Source: Chionoecetes opilio (lineage: Eukaryota > Arthropoda > Malacostraca > Decapoda > Majidae). Taken from it: a DNA stretch of 64,000 nucleotides. The stretch is from NCBI GenBank assembly GCA_016584305.1, contig JACEEZ010011040.1:180001-244000 (forward strand). The letters run 5' to 3'. Under the pieces are notes generated by a model. The model was given only the letters and a program-made list of their open reading frames with translations, ran no database searches and was not told the origin of the DNA. Shown piece after piece: positions 34,731-42,542 of the stretch; within the stretch, counting starts at the first letter, position 1, and each line of letters starts with the position of its first letter. Both the position numbers and the translations under genes were made by a program.

Positions 34731-36258
34731 GTGAGCCAGCGCCCGTTCCTGATACACCTTCATGGATTTGCTCATCCTGACGGCACCCTTCTTCTGAGCC
34801 TCGCTGCTGCCCGGTGCTGAGGCCGCGGTAGTGCTGCACGGCTGCACATGCTGAGGGCAGGAAAGACACACACCATCACATCACCACACATTACAATAGA
34901 ACACACAAGAACTCATAAACCATCAATTTCTTACAACTTTAAGATTAGATTATACACCCACACATATTTTTCAGCTTGTAAGGCTTCTATCATACTCCTA
35001 AGTTAGCATATACCTCCCTACACACACACATAATCACATCAACACACACACCACACATTAAGTACTTACGGAGCAAAACAAAGTGACTACCGTAGATAAC
35101 ACTATACTCGCCAGTCACTTGCCACTGCACTAATATCGCCAGGTACAATATATTACGAATTTTAGCATCACTACAGACTTGTATGTGCCACTGAAGACAT
35201 GTAGTGTGATGTACATAATACAAACTACTGTGTATCATCTTCAGTGACACATACAAATCAGTAGTGATGCTAAAATTTGTAATATATTGTGCCTGGCGAC
35301 ATTAGTGCAGTGGCGAGTGACTGGCGACTATAGTGTTATCTACGGTAGGGTATCATTCGGTGTCACTTGTATAAGCAGCATTAACCCCTTGAGACCCAGA
35401 ACGTAATTTCCATAGTAATTTGGGTACCATTAGACGTTTTTTTAGTGAATATAAGCAATGTTTTATAGCTATGACCTGTTTAGTGTCCACTAAACTTTGC
35501 CCACTAACTAATTTGGGTAAAATTCTAGTGTTTGCCCATACTCTCCCACTTCCCCCAAACAAGGTTGGGTACCTGTGGAAATGCGGGGTTTTCGGGTGGG
35601 AAACAAATTATGCGTCGGAAACACGTAATTTAAGAGTTGTTTAGGGGGGTAACATTCCCTAGCTCTAGGGTAATTTCCTTATATCTAGAGAAATTTGCCT
35701 AACCAAAATTAACCTAACCTAGCGGGGGGATTGACCCACCGATAACCTAACCTAACCTAACCAAATCTAGCCTAACCTCCTAGCGGGGGGTTGGGGGGGT
35801 TCTCGACACTTCGGTCATCATTCTGTGAGGATCGTCAGGTTCACACGTCTCTGGACTCAGAAGAAATCCAATTGATTTTCCCTAGATCTTGGGAATTTTT
35901 ATAACTTCCATAACTCAAAAAGTATGTGGTTGAGACGCATATTTTGTACCCCAGCCATATATCCTGCATTCTCCCAGGTCCCCAAGCTTGTTTTTGGGGA
36001 GAGGGGGAGTATAGGTAAACACTAGAATAATACCCTAATTTGATATATTCAGCTATTTTTCGTAATTTTATGGCTAACAGACGATTTTTTATAGCCAAGG
36101 AAAGATCTGGGCGTGAAGGGGTTAATAGTGTCACCCAGTCCTTCTGTAGGGGTTAAGTCCCTGACCTGTAGTGATGTAGGCGTCCCTGGGTGTGTGAGGC
36201 AGGTTCTAGGGACGAGGGGGCCACAGCGACGCAGTAACTGGCCTAAATAACTGGCCAT
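19468..36258 (-). CDS. MRPS9: Mitochondrial ribosomal protein S9 (uS9m), nine exons found
   Basis: uS9m is a small-subunit protein of the mitochondrial ribosome. Its C-terminal tail (KKR) is expected to reach toward the decoding site, as in bacterial uS9. Exons in coding order: 36166-36258, 34730-34850, 31939-32042, 30797-30970, 29495-29580, 28148-28223, 27063-27188, 22339-22501, 19468-19559. All borders are GT/AG and the phases agree throughout. The product begins with a basic mitochondrial leader ([18 protein letters not shown]). It contains [20 protein letters not shown] and PSGLFE, then [11 protein letters not shown], all typical of animal MRPS9, then the S9 fold ([21 protein letters not shown]) and the tail [19 protein letters not shown]. 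The visible exons give 344 residues; animal MRPS9 is nearer 400. About 50 residues (with the G-x-R-K-x-A motif of S9) should lie between the exons at 27063 and 22501 and are not visible. Confidence 0.93.
19679..19886 (-). mobile_element. TTAA MITE (piggyBac-like), copy 2
   Basis: 208 bp including both TTAA flanks; intact TTAACCCTTCAC and CTCAAGGGGTTAA ends. Lies in the last MRPS9 intron. Confidence 0.9.
20153..20409. mobile_element. Foldback MITE, CCGTAGATA family, copy 1
   Basis: Nearly the whole 257-bp element is an inverted repeat: the left arm TACCGTAGATA...CTATAGTCGCCAGTCAC is mirrored by the right arm, ending GTTATCTACAGTA. TA flanks both ends. Relatives lie at 35088, 36375, 43929 and 44149. 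Confidence 0.9.
20688..20907 (+). mobile_element. TTAA MITE (piggyBac-like), copy 3
   Basis: TTAACCCCATGAGGCCCAG at the left and GGGCGTGAAGGGGTTAA at the right. Internal GGTACC and a duplicated CTAACTAATTTGGTATA-type segment. Confidence 0.9.
21111..21325. mobile_element. Foldback element, GC-rich
   Basis: Left arm CTCGCTGCACGTTAAGTTGG ... CACGGGATTGGCTGAGGTGT; the right arm is its complement, ending CCAACTTAACGTGCAGCAAG. Arms about 90 bp, loop about 35 bp. The C-run and G-run at the matching positions vary in length. Confidence 0.85.
21835..22320. repeat. Minisatellite of about 32-37 bp
   Basis: About 13 units of CATGTAAACAAAAAACTAAT followed by AAAAC(TG)AACGAAACT. The array stops about 20 bases from the MRPS9 splice donor at 22338. 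Confidence 0.85.
22339..22501 (-). CDS. MRPS9: MRPS9 exon (S9 core)
   Basis: Begins [20 protein letters not shown] and ends MREKMRL plus G. The [17 protein letters not shown] stretch is the conserved G-Q-A-x-A-I-R-x-G-I-x-R-A-L block of S9 proteins. Donor GTGAGCG; the final G plus CG of the last exon gives Ala. Confidence 0.95.
22808..23019 (+). mobile_element. TTAA MITE (piggyBac-like), copy 4
   Basis: TTAACCCTTTGAGGCCCAG ... GGGCGTGAAGGGGTTAA. Nested in the foldback element. Confidence 0.9.
23040..23792 (+). mobile_element. Tigger/pogo-like nonautonomous element, copy 1
   Basis: 753 bp flanked by TA (23038-23039 and 23793-23794). Left end CAGGGAGGTCCCGTTATACG; right end CTTCGGGACCTCCCTG. 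It contains two repeats of about 100 bp (CCCTAGCAAG-CGTGACCTGA..., at about 23210 and 23327) and an A/T-rich block. No transposase frame. A second copy, inverted, is at 54911-56081. Confidence 0.8.
23903..24190. repeat. 47-48-bp minisatellite
   Basis: Six units of CCTACATAACCACATAAGGC plus CATATCTTTACCCTATGTGG plus TACTGCC. CCACATAAGG and CCCTATGTGG are near-complementary, so the units can form hairpins. Confidence 0.92.
24191..24720. other. Degraded continuation of the minisatellite, noisy
   Basis: Recognisable scraps of the 47-bp unit (CCTACATAA, CACATAAGG, CTATGTGG) with many indels and substitutions. It looks like poor consensus sequence or a highly diverged array edge. Confidence 0.5.
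24721..25220. other. Intronic, nothing identified
   Basis: Searched for the missing MRPS9 coding segment; I see no frame with S9 motifs and no splice-bounded GC-rich block. Confidence 0.4.
25225..26045. repeat. Purine-rich minisatellite, about 27-30 bp
   Basis: About 25-30 units of GGGCGTTCAGTTAAAAAGGG plus AGTAAAAAAA. Strong strand asymmetry: the plus strand is almost all A, G and T. Confidence 0.93.
26075..26500. repeat. 53-bp minisatellite
   Basis: About eight units containing GAAGCCAGACCTGAACATTA, GGGGAAAATCTGACATTAAA and CAGAAATATA. The open minus-strand frame across it is a by-product of the repeat. Confidence 0.93.
26500..27062. other. Intronic, low complexity
   Basis: A 32-base A-run at 26569-26599 and GGAGGA-rich blocks (26755-26925) with two roughly 90-bp copies. 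No gene. Confidence 0.5.
27063..27188 (-). CDS. MRPS9: MRPS9 exon 7
   Basis: 42 codons, phase 0 at both ends ([13 protein letters not shown] ... FIMRFRKTI). Donor GTGGGT. It precedes the gap in which the next coding segment is missing. Confidence 0.9.
27221..27466 (+). mobile_element. tRNA-derived SINE, family A (copy 1)
   Basis: The head looks like a tRNA gene promoter: GGTAGCAGAGTGGTTAGCGT (A-box region) and CGAGTTCGATCCC (B box) 30-40 bases on, then the body GAGACCCATAAATCCACTTG ... GCCGCC...CGCCACCACGGGCG. It lies in an MRPS9 intron, 32 bases from exon 7. Inverted relatives are at 53236-53490 and 49841-50035. Confidence 0.85.
27467..27778. repeat. 35-bp minisatellite grown from the SINE tail
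   Basis: About nine units of CCATCACAGCCCTCAAGTGA, ACCTCCAGGG and CCAAC. A single related unit sits at the same end of the SINE copy at 53.2 kb, so amplification started from the SINE 3' end. Confidence 0.9.
27785..27850 (+). mobile_element. LINE 3'-end fragment
   Basis: AACATAAGAAAATAAGGAAG ... CCTACACGTGGTAG, the same 3' end as at 13950 and 63400. Confidence 0.65.
27907..28125. mobile_element. TA-flanked MITE, TIR family 1 (copy 2)
   Basis: Complete left end ACTATAGTCTATTTTTTTTA preceded by TA; right end GGATTTTTTGCCTC...AATAGACTAGA. It ends only 23 bases from MRPS9 exon 6. Confidence 0.88.
28148..28223 (-). CDS. MRPS9: MRPS9 exon 6
   Basis: One base plus 25 codons, containing [17 protein letters not shown], which corresponds to the WLIKEELEEMLVEKL block of vertebrate MRPS9. 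Donor GTGAGTT. Confidence 0.9.
28376..28589 (+). mobile_element. TTAA MITE (piggyBac-like), copy 5
   Basis: TTAACCCCTTGAGGCCCAG ... GGGCGTGAAGGGGTTAA, 214 bp with flanks. Confidence 0.92.
28745..29080. repeat. Compound repeat with (GTA)n microsatellites
   Basis: Three copies of a block (GGCAGTGTGTTGAAGAGG ... GGCAGCATTGGGCATTGA) separated by (GTA)n arrays at about 28797-28860 and 28920-29000. Open minus-strand frames here are microsatellite artefacts. Confidence 0.9.
29150..29360 (+). mobile_element. TTAA MITE (piggyBac-like), copy 6
   Basis: TTAACCCCTTGAAACCCAG ... GGGCATGAAGGGTTAA. A fragment of TIR family 1 (29361-29420) abuts it. Confidence 0.9.
29495..29580 (-). CDS. MRPS9: MRPS9 exon 5
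   Basis: 28 codons plus two bases, from [16 protein letters not shown] onward. The acceptor follows a (CT)n tract. The two leftover bases join the single base that opens exon 6. Confidence 0.88.
29612..29885. mobile_element. Foldback element, GTCAGTAATCACTTC ends
   Basis: Starts GGTCAGTAATCACTTCTTAC and ends GTTAGAAGTGATTACTGACT, with an internal GTTAAGTACATGAAAATATC core shared with 22548-23832. An internal copy of the end (about 29700-29722) suggests rearrangement. Confidence 0.75.
29886..30170. other. Intronic, short degenerate repeat
   Basis: Three imperfect copies of a 'GGGGTAAATCAAATATGGCA' unit at about 29960-30070; otherwise nothing. Confidence 0.5.
30174..30480 (+). mobile_element. 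tRNA-derived SINE, family B
   Basis: The head reads like a tRNA: GCCTCCGTGGTGTAGTGGTT (A box) and CCTGGTTCGAATCCGGG (T arm and B box) about 70 bases in all, then an unrelated body and the tail CTTTACCTTTACCTTACT. The anticodon stem no longer pairs, so it is a SINE and not a working tRNA gene. Confidence 0.8.
30487..30720 (+). mobile_element. LINE 3'-end fragment with poly(A)
   Basis: About 215 bp ending in a long A-run (30700-30717), from CTGGAACTCTCTTCCTGTTT to TGGCCAGTCCTTTGTGATG. The same sequence is inverted at about 50060-50290, which supports a dispersed, poly(A)-tailed retroelement end. Confidence 0.7.
30797..30970 (-). CDS. MRPS9: MRPS9 exon 4
   Basis: 58 codons including [17 protein letters not shown] and [20 protein letters not shown]; both blocks match animal MRPS9. 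Acceptor CCCCCCAG, donor GTGGGT. Confidence 0.95.
30999..31211 (+). mobile_element. TTAA MITE (piggyBac-like), copy 7
   Basis: TTAACCCCTTGAGACCCAG ... GTGTGAAGGGGTTAA. It ends 28 bases upstream (coding sense) of MRPS9 exon 4 and shares its right TTAA with the next element. Confidence 0.92.
31211..31564. mobile_element. Foldback element with TTA duplication (PIF/Harbinger-like?)
   Basis: 354 bp. Left end AGGCCATGTCACACGGACAC; right end GTGTCCGTGTGACACGGCCT; arms over 100 bp. Flanked by TTA on both sides (31208-31210, 31565-31567). A 3-bp TTA/TAA duplication is typical of PIF/Harbinger; the assignment is inference. Confidence 0.8.
31568..31938. other. Intron sequence, nothing identified
   Basis: Contains an A-run and some GC-rich sequence but no supported feature other than the exon that follows. 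Confidence 0.4.
31939..32042 (-). CDS. MRPS9: MRPS9 exon 3
   Basis: Encodes the most conserved MRPS9 N-terminal block, [20 protein letters not shown]. It starts in the phase left by exon 2 and ends in phase 0 before GTGAGTG. Confidence 0.95.
32129..33589. mobile_element. 1.46-kb foldback transposon, arms about 690 bp
   Basis: TA-flanked (32127-32128, 33590-33591). Left end ACTATAGTCTATTCACTTAA; right end TTAAGTGAATAGACTATAGT. The arms are near-perfect complements and meet around 32850 with a short spacer. The first 13 bases match those of TIR family 1. No transposase frame. It lies between MRPS9 exons 2 and 3, so the pre-mRNA would contain a very long hairpin. Confidence 0.92.
33817..33903. 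repeat. (CT)n microsatellite
   Basis: Nearly pure CT dinucleotides over about 85 bases. The minus-strand Arg/Glu frame is an artefact. Confidence 0.97.
33904..34200. other. Pyrimidine-rich low-complexity DNA
   Basis: CT- and CA-rich sequence with no gene. Confidence 0.6.
34205..34690. repeat. 20-bp T-rich minisatellite
   Basis: About 24 units of CTCATAATTTATCTTTTTT with variable T-runs, followed by a (CT)n tract (34700-34727) that touches the MRPS9 exon 2 splice donor. Confidence 0.93.
34730..34850 (-). CDS. MRPS9: MRPS9 exon 2
   Basis: Begins after CCCTCAG and encodes 40 codons plus G, with an Ala/Ser-rich start and [13 protein letters not shown]. The donor GTGAGAGAGAG runs straight into a (GA)n microsatellite. 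Confidence 0.85.
34860..35087. other. MRPS9 intron 1, nothing identified
   Basis: AT- and CA-rich sequence. Confidence 0.4.
35088..35347. mobile_element. Foldback MITE, CCGTAGATA family, copy 2
   Basis: 260 bp from TACCGTAGATAACACTATAC to GTTATCTACGGTA; TA at both ends. The cleanest copy of the family. Confidence 0.92.
35381..36125 (+). mobile_element. TTAA MITE (piggyBac-like), copy 8, interrupted
   Basis: Left half 35381-35515 and right half 36043-36125 of the TTAA MITE, split by the element at 35516-36034. Both TTAA flanks are intact. Confidence 0.92.
35516..36034. mobile_element. hAT-like nonautonomous element in TTAA MITE
   Basis: 519 bp. Ends GGTAAAATTCTAGTGTTTGC and (reverse complement of the right end) GGTATTATTCTAGTGTTTAC; inverted repeats about 38 bp. 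Flanked by the 8-bp duplication CTAATTTG (35508-35515, 36035-36042), as expected for hAT-type transposition. The interior contains CCTAACCTAACC runs and no long frame. Confidence 0.85.
36166..36258 (-). CDS. MRPS9: MRPS9 exon 1 (mitochondrial leader)
   Basis: ATG at 36256-36258, 31 codons, then GTCAGG donor; phase 0. Arginines with no acidic residue fit a mitochondrial import signal. The exon lies just beyond the TTAA MITE that ends at 36125. Confidence 0.82.
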
Positions 36259-36374
36259 TGCTTAATATTTCCAGCCGGGTGTTTCTTCTTCTTCTTCTTG
36301 TGACCTTTGCGAACGGGTTTGTTTACGTCGTCCTCTGCCTCATGTTCCCGACACGTTTTTCTTTTCCACAGCAC

Positions 36375-36753
36375 TACCGTACATAACACTATTAATAGTC
36401 GCCAGTCACTTGCCACTGCACTAATGTCGCCAGACGCCATATATTACGAATTATAGCATCACTACTGCTGTGCATGCGCCACTGAAGATGATACACAGTA
36501 GTTAATTTATACATCACACTACCGTACATGTCTTCAGTGGCACATGAATTAGTCTGTAGTGAAGCTAAAATTCGTAATATATTGTGCCTGGCGACATTAG
36601 TGCAGTGGCGAGTAACTGGTGACAGTGTTATCTACGGTACATGTTTTCAGTGGCACATGAAATTCTGTAGGGATGCTATAATTCGTAACATATTGTGCCT
36701 GGCGACATTAGTGCAGTGGCGAGTGACTGGCAACTATAGTGTTATCTACGGTA
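36375..36753. mobile_element. Foldback MITE, CCGTAGATA family, copy 3
   Basis: Left arm from TACCGTACATAACAC; the right arm is present twice in tandem (each ending GTTATCTACGGTACATG, at about 36635 and 36750), so the copy is enlarged. It lies just upstream of the MRPS9 start codon. Confidence 0.85.
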
Positions 36754-37055
36754 CATGTAGAGCATATTGATATAGTACTCCCTATACCGTCTTCTGTTAC
36801 CCATCAGAGAGAGAGCGCACGGGGAGTAAGCGACGTCAATATACAATTATTAGGCGGACTCTTTGAGCTACCGTGGTGGTGACAAGGCGTTGTGCTCCAG
36901 CTCCTCCACCAAAGTATTACCGCTACTATCACTTCACCGACCACGACACTACACTAAGTTGTAGTGTGCCTGGTTCTGCTGTGTGGTGACGGTGTATGTC
37001 TGTGCCCTGGTCCCCCTGTTCCCGTGATTGATGCCGCCAGCCGGCTGCCGAGGAT

Positions 37056-38645
37056 ATGGACACCACTTCATCTGTCCCCAAGAGGTCCCGCTCGTCTTCC
37101 CCTTCGTCTGGTGAGACCCAACAGCCTGATAAGACCTGCAAGCTTGCACGCTCCTTCGCCTCCATCACTGCCTCCTCCCCTCCACGCGATGCTATACCCA
37201 CCACTTCTGCTGCTTCTGAATCCGCCTGCCCTCTGCTTTCCCAGCCTACTCGCCTCATCATCGTCAGGTCAGCTGAGGGACTCAGGTCATTTATCAACCC
37301 CGGGAAGGTGTCCAGGGTAGTTTTTGGATCCATTTTTAAAAAGAAATTTGTGTCTAGCACTCTAACCATCACCGGGGGGGGCAGAGGTATCAAGTTCGAG
37401 GTGGCCAACCTTGACAACCTTGCCCAGCCCCCAGAGTCTGTCACAACGCTGGGGGAGTGGTCCGTGAAGTGCTGGGTTGCATCGGACGACGACCCGACCT
37501 ACATGTTCGGGAGAATTTTCCCTGTTTCCCCAGAAATGACAAATGACGATATTCTGGCTGGGCTTACTGTACTTGACGGCTCACCTTCAGAAATTGTTAG
37601 TGCCCTTAGACTCCCGACTCCCGTCCGGGACGGTGAGTCGGAGGCCAACATGGCAATCAGGGTCAAATTTCGGGGCCCCCTTCCAGACCGGGTCTCCCTA
37701 GATAACGCGGTGTACTGGGTCAGGCCCCACACCCTCCCTGTCCTCCGGTGTACCCGCTGCTTCCTTTTTGGCCATGGTAATGCCACCTGCAACATGAAGA
37801 TCCGCTGCGGTAACTGCAGCGGTTTTCATGTTGCAGAGGGCTGTGCCCGGCCGGTGTCCTGCCTATTTTGTGGTGATGACCACCGCCCCACCTATAAGCA
37901 GTGCCCGGCTTACCTCCAGGCGGTGCAAGTGCAACTCCTTCAACATGACCCCACCTGTTCCATCTCGGATGTGAAGAGGAAGCTGAGGGGCATCCACCCT
38001 GGGACCTTCCGTCCAAGGGGGCCCCCTGTACGGGAGCTGTCCTCCCCTACTCGCCACCTTCTATGTCCGCCTGTTCCAGGGCCTCCCCCTGCCTGTCAGC
38101 CTAATCCAAGGCCTGCCCCCTGCCATCCTATGAGCCCCTCCGTTAATGTTGTCCAGCTGGCTGCTGGCTGCTCCACCCCCACCCATCCACCCACTATCAG
38201 TGGGTCCCCTTCCTCCAAACCCCAAAGGCGCCAACAGTCCCCCCGGCACCGTAACATACCCCAACTTAGATATAGGCACAGGCCCTCCTTCCTGCCGGAG
38301 GGGCCCTATAGGGAGGATATGGGGGTGACTTTCCATCCCCCTACCCCCTTATCACCTAATCCCCCACCCCGACCTGTTCCTTCCCTGCCTTCACAGCCTC
38401 AGCGCCATGCCCAACTGCCAGCAGCTCAACAGCCCCTGCCCTCACTGGGCAGTGCTTGCCTTGCGCCCCCTTCTCTTTCTCAGGCCCAGCATGCTTTGGG
38501 CTTTGCATGGTCAGCCTTCATTAAGGGAATTGCACCCATTGGACTTGAATTTTTTAATCTCCTTATTTCAGGTTCCAGCCTCAGGGACAGCCTCATTCGA
38601 TGCCTGCCAGGCCTCATCACCTTCTTTATGTCACTCACGCAGTGA
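37056..38645 (+). CDS. LINE ORF1 (Gag-like, three zinc knuckles), intact
   Basis: 529 codons without a break. ORF1 proteins of this LINE group bind the element RNA in a cytoplasmic particle. After a Ser-rich, basic N-terminus comes a globular region (about residues 65-240), then three zinc-knuckle motifs: CTRCFLFGHGNATC (C-x2-C-x4-H-x4-C), CGNCSGFHVAEGC and CLFCGDDHRPTYKQC. A Pro-rich tail of about 200 residues follows. It overlaps the start of ORF2 in another frame. That ORF1 is open while ORF2 is broken suggests fairly recent decay, or sequencing errors in ORF2. Confidence 0.88.
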   Translation: MDTTSSVPKRSRSSSPSSGETQQPDKTCKLARSFASITASSPPRDAIPTTSAASESACPLLSQPTRLIIVRSAEGLRSFINPGKVSRVVFGSIFKKKFVSSTLTITGGGRGIKFEVANLDNLAQPPESVTTLGEWSVKCWVASDDDPTYMFGRIFPVSPEMTNDDILAGLTVLDGSPSEIVSALRLPTPVRDGESEANMAIRVKFRGPLPDRVSLDNAVYWVRPHTLPVLRCTRCFLFGHGNATCNMKIRCGNCSGFHVAEGCARPVSCLFCGDDHRPTYKQCPAYLQAVQVQLLQHDPTCSISDVKRKLRGIHPGTFRPRGPPVRELSSPTRHLLCPPVPGPPPACQPNPRPAPCHPMSPSVNVVQLAAGCSTPTHPPTISGSPSSKPQRRQQSPRHRNIPQLRYRHRPSFLPEGPYREDMGVTFHPPTPLSPNPPPRPVPSLPSQPQRHAQLPAAQQPLPSLGSACLAPPSLSQAQHALGFAWSAFIKGIAPIGLEFFNLLISGSSLRDSLIRCLPGLITFFMSLTQ

Positions 38646-41600
38646 GTCCTTTACTCCCCTCCCACTTCATCTTCTGGAACGCCCGATCTCTGTACCGGAA
38701 ACTTCCAGTCTTTAAAACCACGCTCTCATCATACACTCCTCTAGTTGTTGGCGTCTGTGAGACGTGGCTCACAGACGCATTCTCCCCCTCCTTTCCCAAC
38801 TATGCTTCCTACAGGATGGACAGGGGGACCGGCGGGGCAGGAGGCGGCCTGCTGCTGCTGGTCCACCGCTCCCTCTCTTCTAGCCCTCTCACTATCACTC
38901 CTTTCCCTGGAGGTGGCCTGGAGCATCTGGGGGTGACTGTTACCTTTGATTCAGGGCCCCTTCAGATTCTTTTGATATACAATCCATGTTTAGATATAAC
39001 CCTTCAGGAATTCCAGCACTTGTTCTCTCAGCTTTCCTCCCCAGCTTTAATAATGGGTGATTTTAATGCCCATCATGACCTCTGGGAACCGGCCCTCCCC
39101 AGGAGCCGAAGAAACCGCTCGGGCAGGTCTCTCTCGAGCTTTCTGGCGGATAGTGTTTCTTTATCTCCTTACTCCACCTGGCCTCCCTACCAGGACTGAT
39201 CCAGTTTCGGGGAACCCCTCCACCTTGGACCTCTGCCTGGGTAATGGCCCCCTCCTCCTCACCACTGTCACAACTGGCCCTTACATGGGGAGCGACCATC
39301 TTCCTGTTGTAATTTCCTTCCCTTCAGTACCACCACCCCTCCCCCTTCACGCAGACCTCGTTGGTCCTTCACCAAAGGAGACTGGGGCTCTTTTCAATCA
39401 GAATTAAATTCACTTACCCCTCCCATTACCCTCCCTTCATCGGATACAATTCAATACCTCACGGTCACCCTGGTGGACGTGGGGTCCCACCACTTTCATT
39501 TAATCACTTCCCACCCCTCCCGCTCTTTCCGGGTCCCCTGGTGGTCCCGGAAGTGTGCGGCAGCCCTTCAGGCCAAACGCCACGCCTTTACTGCGTGGCG
39601 TAAGAACCCCATTCCCTTGCTCCGTAGTCGCTTCCGTTTATTGGAGGCCCGATGCAAACGTGTTATTCTTGATGAGAAACGTTCTGCATGGGCCTCCTTT
39701 TGTGCTTCCCTGTCCTTCTCCTCCTCAGTCTCCCGGGCTTGGTCCTTTTTCAGGAAGATGGTCCACCCTCAGCCCCCCTTCACTTTCCCGTTAACTAGTA
39801 ACGGTGCCCTCCTCATCACTGATGCCGAAAAAGTTGAGTGCCTTGCCTCCCACATTCACACTACACTCGGCTCTCCAGACCCCGTACCCCCACCTGTGTT
39901 ACCCCCTTCACACACCGGCCATACAATTAGCACTGCTATAACCCCCCAGGAGCTTTCCTCGGCTTTACACGCACTGTCCGCTGGGAAGGCGGTGGGACCG
40001 GACAACGTCCCGAACGAGTTTCTTCGCCGCCTCCCAGATGCACTGGCCCGCCTCCTCCTGGACGTCTTCAACGCCAGCTGGCTGTCGGGGACGTTCCCTT
40101 CTGTGTGGCGTCATGCCATCACAATTCCTATTCTTAAGCCTGTCAAGGCTCCGTCTGAGGCTTCCTCCTATAGGCCCATTAGCCTTCTCTAATCTCAGTA
40201 AAGTAGAACAACAAGTAGTACGGCATAGGTTGACATGGTGGTTGGAACACAAACACCTTCTTCCATCAAACATGTTTGGGTTTCGTCCTCACCGGGGCAC
40301 CCTGGATGCCCTGCTCCAGCTGGAGCACCACATACAGGAAGGATTTACCCACAAACAATTCACGCTAATAGCCTTTATTGACCTCCAAGCAGCTTTTGAC
40401 ACCTCCCATAATGCCATCATTGAAAAACTTGCCCGCCTGGGACTGCATGGCTCCCCTCTCCAATGGGTTAAATCCTTCCTGTCTTCCAGGTCCTTCTCTC
40501 TGGTGATCGGGAACACCCATTCCAGGTCTTACCCGGTCACCAGAGGCGTCCCACAGGGTTCTCCTCTCAGTCCTATCCTCTTCAACATCTTGCTTTCAGA
40601 CTTTCCCTGCTCTCCATGCACACATGCACTCATCTATGCTGATGACATCTCTCTTCTTTGCTCTGCTCCCACTGTCCAGGAGACTCAAGACCATCTTCAA
40701 TGTGGGCTTGATGCCGTCCACTCTTAGACCACCTGTTGGGGCCTGACGGTGAATGCACAGAAGTCTAGCCTTCTGTGCTTCACCCGAAGGCGTATTCTCA
40801 ACATCCCAATGGTCACCATTAATGGGTCCCCAATTTCCTTCAAAACCCACCACAAATTCCTTGGTTTACTGTTGGATGGCCCCCGCCTAACCTGGGGCCG
40901 CCACATACAGTACCTGGTGACCTCGTGCCTCAAGAGGCTTAACTTAATGAAGTCCCTTGCAGGGGTCAAGTGGGGTGCGGACAGGAGTACCTTCCTCCAC
41001 TTTTATTGTTCTTATGTCCGGAGCCGCTTAGACTACGGGTGTGAGGTTTATGGAGCGGCATCACCTTCCCTCCTCCACAAGTTAGATGTAGTTAAAAATT
41101 CAGCCCTTCCTATAGCTTTGGGGGCCTTCAGGTCCTCCCCAGTCACAGCCCTTCAGGCAGAATCCTCCCTCTCCTCCCTGTCACACCGACGCTCCACCCT
41201 CCTTGTCCGCACCTACACCAAACTTGCCTCCTCCCCTAGCTGCCATGCCCTCCACTCCCTCCTCTTCTGGCACGGTAGGGAACCACTTCATGGCCCCCTA
41301 CCGTATCAAGCCCACACACCTTTCGTAGAGAGAGCCCTCTCCTTCTTTGCTTCTATCCGGGTGACTCCCCCCTCCTTTCGCGCTCTGGAGAAGACCTCTC
41401 CCCTGGGCCCTTGGTTTCCTCTCTCTTCTCTAATTTCTCTGTCCCTTCACACACCTACACCTTGGTCCAAGGCTGCCTGTCCAGTGCAGGGCAGGTACCT
41501 TTTTTACTCCCTCCTACACACCCGCTACAGAAACTCCCTCCACATCTACACCGACGGCTCCCGCCTGCCAGCCCCTCCGTCTGTAGGTGCGGCCATATAC

Positions 41601-42429
41601 ATCCCGGCCAGGTCATTTGCCACCGCCTGGAGGTTGCCACTCACTGCCTCCATCCTCACGGCAGAACTCTTTGCCATCAGGGAAGGTGTACAGTATGCCA
41701 CCACCGTAGCCCCCTCTTGTGCGGTAACCATTTTTACCGACTCCCTCACAGCCCTCCAACTTCTCCGGCGTCACCACCCTCACACTCACCACGCCCTTTG
41801 TTTTCACATCCACCACCTCTTGCTTCAATTATCCTCCTCTGGCCACGACATCCACCTTCAGTGGGTGCCCTCTCACATTGGTGTCAGGGGCAACACTGTG
41901 GCCGACAGGGCGGCAGCAGAGGCACACTCCCTCCCCTCTCCCATAGACATGACCACAGACCTGACTGATTCACTGACTAACCTTCAGACTACGTGCAACC
42001 GACATTGGGACACAGAGCTGACAGACGCCTTACAGTACACTTCACTTGGACGAATAAGACAAGACACACGACACCACTTGTGTGTCGAGGAGGACCCACT
42101 CCCCCAGCCGTGCCCTGGACACCGCAGTCACCAGACTACGGATTGGCCACACCCGCCTCAACTCTCACCTACACAAACTGGGCATGACTGACAGCCCTCA
42201 CTGCCCCTGGTGCCCCACACAACTGGACACACCTGAACACCTCCTCCTGCACTGTCCTCACCACCACTCCCACCGCACGGCACTCCTCCAATCACTATCT
42301 CCACTCCTCCTCCGCAGACCAACTCTAGCTGACCTCCTGGGTGGCTCTCCAGACCCCGGCTTGGCCTTCAAAATCCTCAAGCACACCAGGACCTTCCTAC
42401 GCAAGTCAGGCCAACTGCACAGGATCTAA
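38600..42429 (+). pseudogene. LINE ORF2 (endonuclease, RT, RNase H), broken
   Basis: The coding sequence moves between frames: 38600-39199 (APE endonuclease: FWNARSL, CETWL, GDFNAHH), about 39200-39407 (STLDLCLGN, GSDHLPV), 39473-40192 (RT start: AVGPDNVPNEFL, YRPISLL) and 40190-42080. That last part has FIDLQAAFDT, GVPQGSPLSP and the catalytic YADD at about 40635-40646. A TAG at 40725-40727 interrupts it; RNase H follows with YTDGSR, TAELFAI, FTDSLTAL and ADRAA. From about 42080 the frame changes again to the C-terminal zinc knuckle CPWCPTQLDTPEHLLLHC, ending at 42429. At least four frameshifts plus one stop: no functional protein from this copy. Confidence 0.9.
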
Positions 42430-42542
42430 CCTGCTGACTCATCTGCATACTGCACCTTCGGGGCACTAGAGGCTGTGGCACCACAGCCTGCACAGCTCCA
42501 AACCCCCAACAACAACAACAACAACTACAATAGGTACGTTAA

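Larger units (their letters stand above)
36790..42530 (+). mobile_element. Non-LTR retrotransposon, I/LOA-type, near full length
   Basis: A 5' leader (from about 36790), ORF1 with zinc knuckles, ORF2 with endonuclease, reverse transcriptase and RNase H, and a 3' tail of CAA repeats (about 42510-42530). A two-ORF plan with CCHC-type ORF1 and a C-terminal RNase H places it in the I/LOA/Nimb group of LINEs. ORF2 has at least four frame changes and one in-frame stop, so this copy is dead. Target duplications were not found. Confidence 0.88.
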
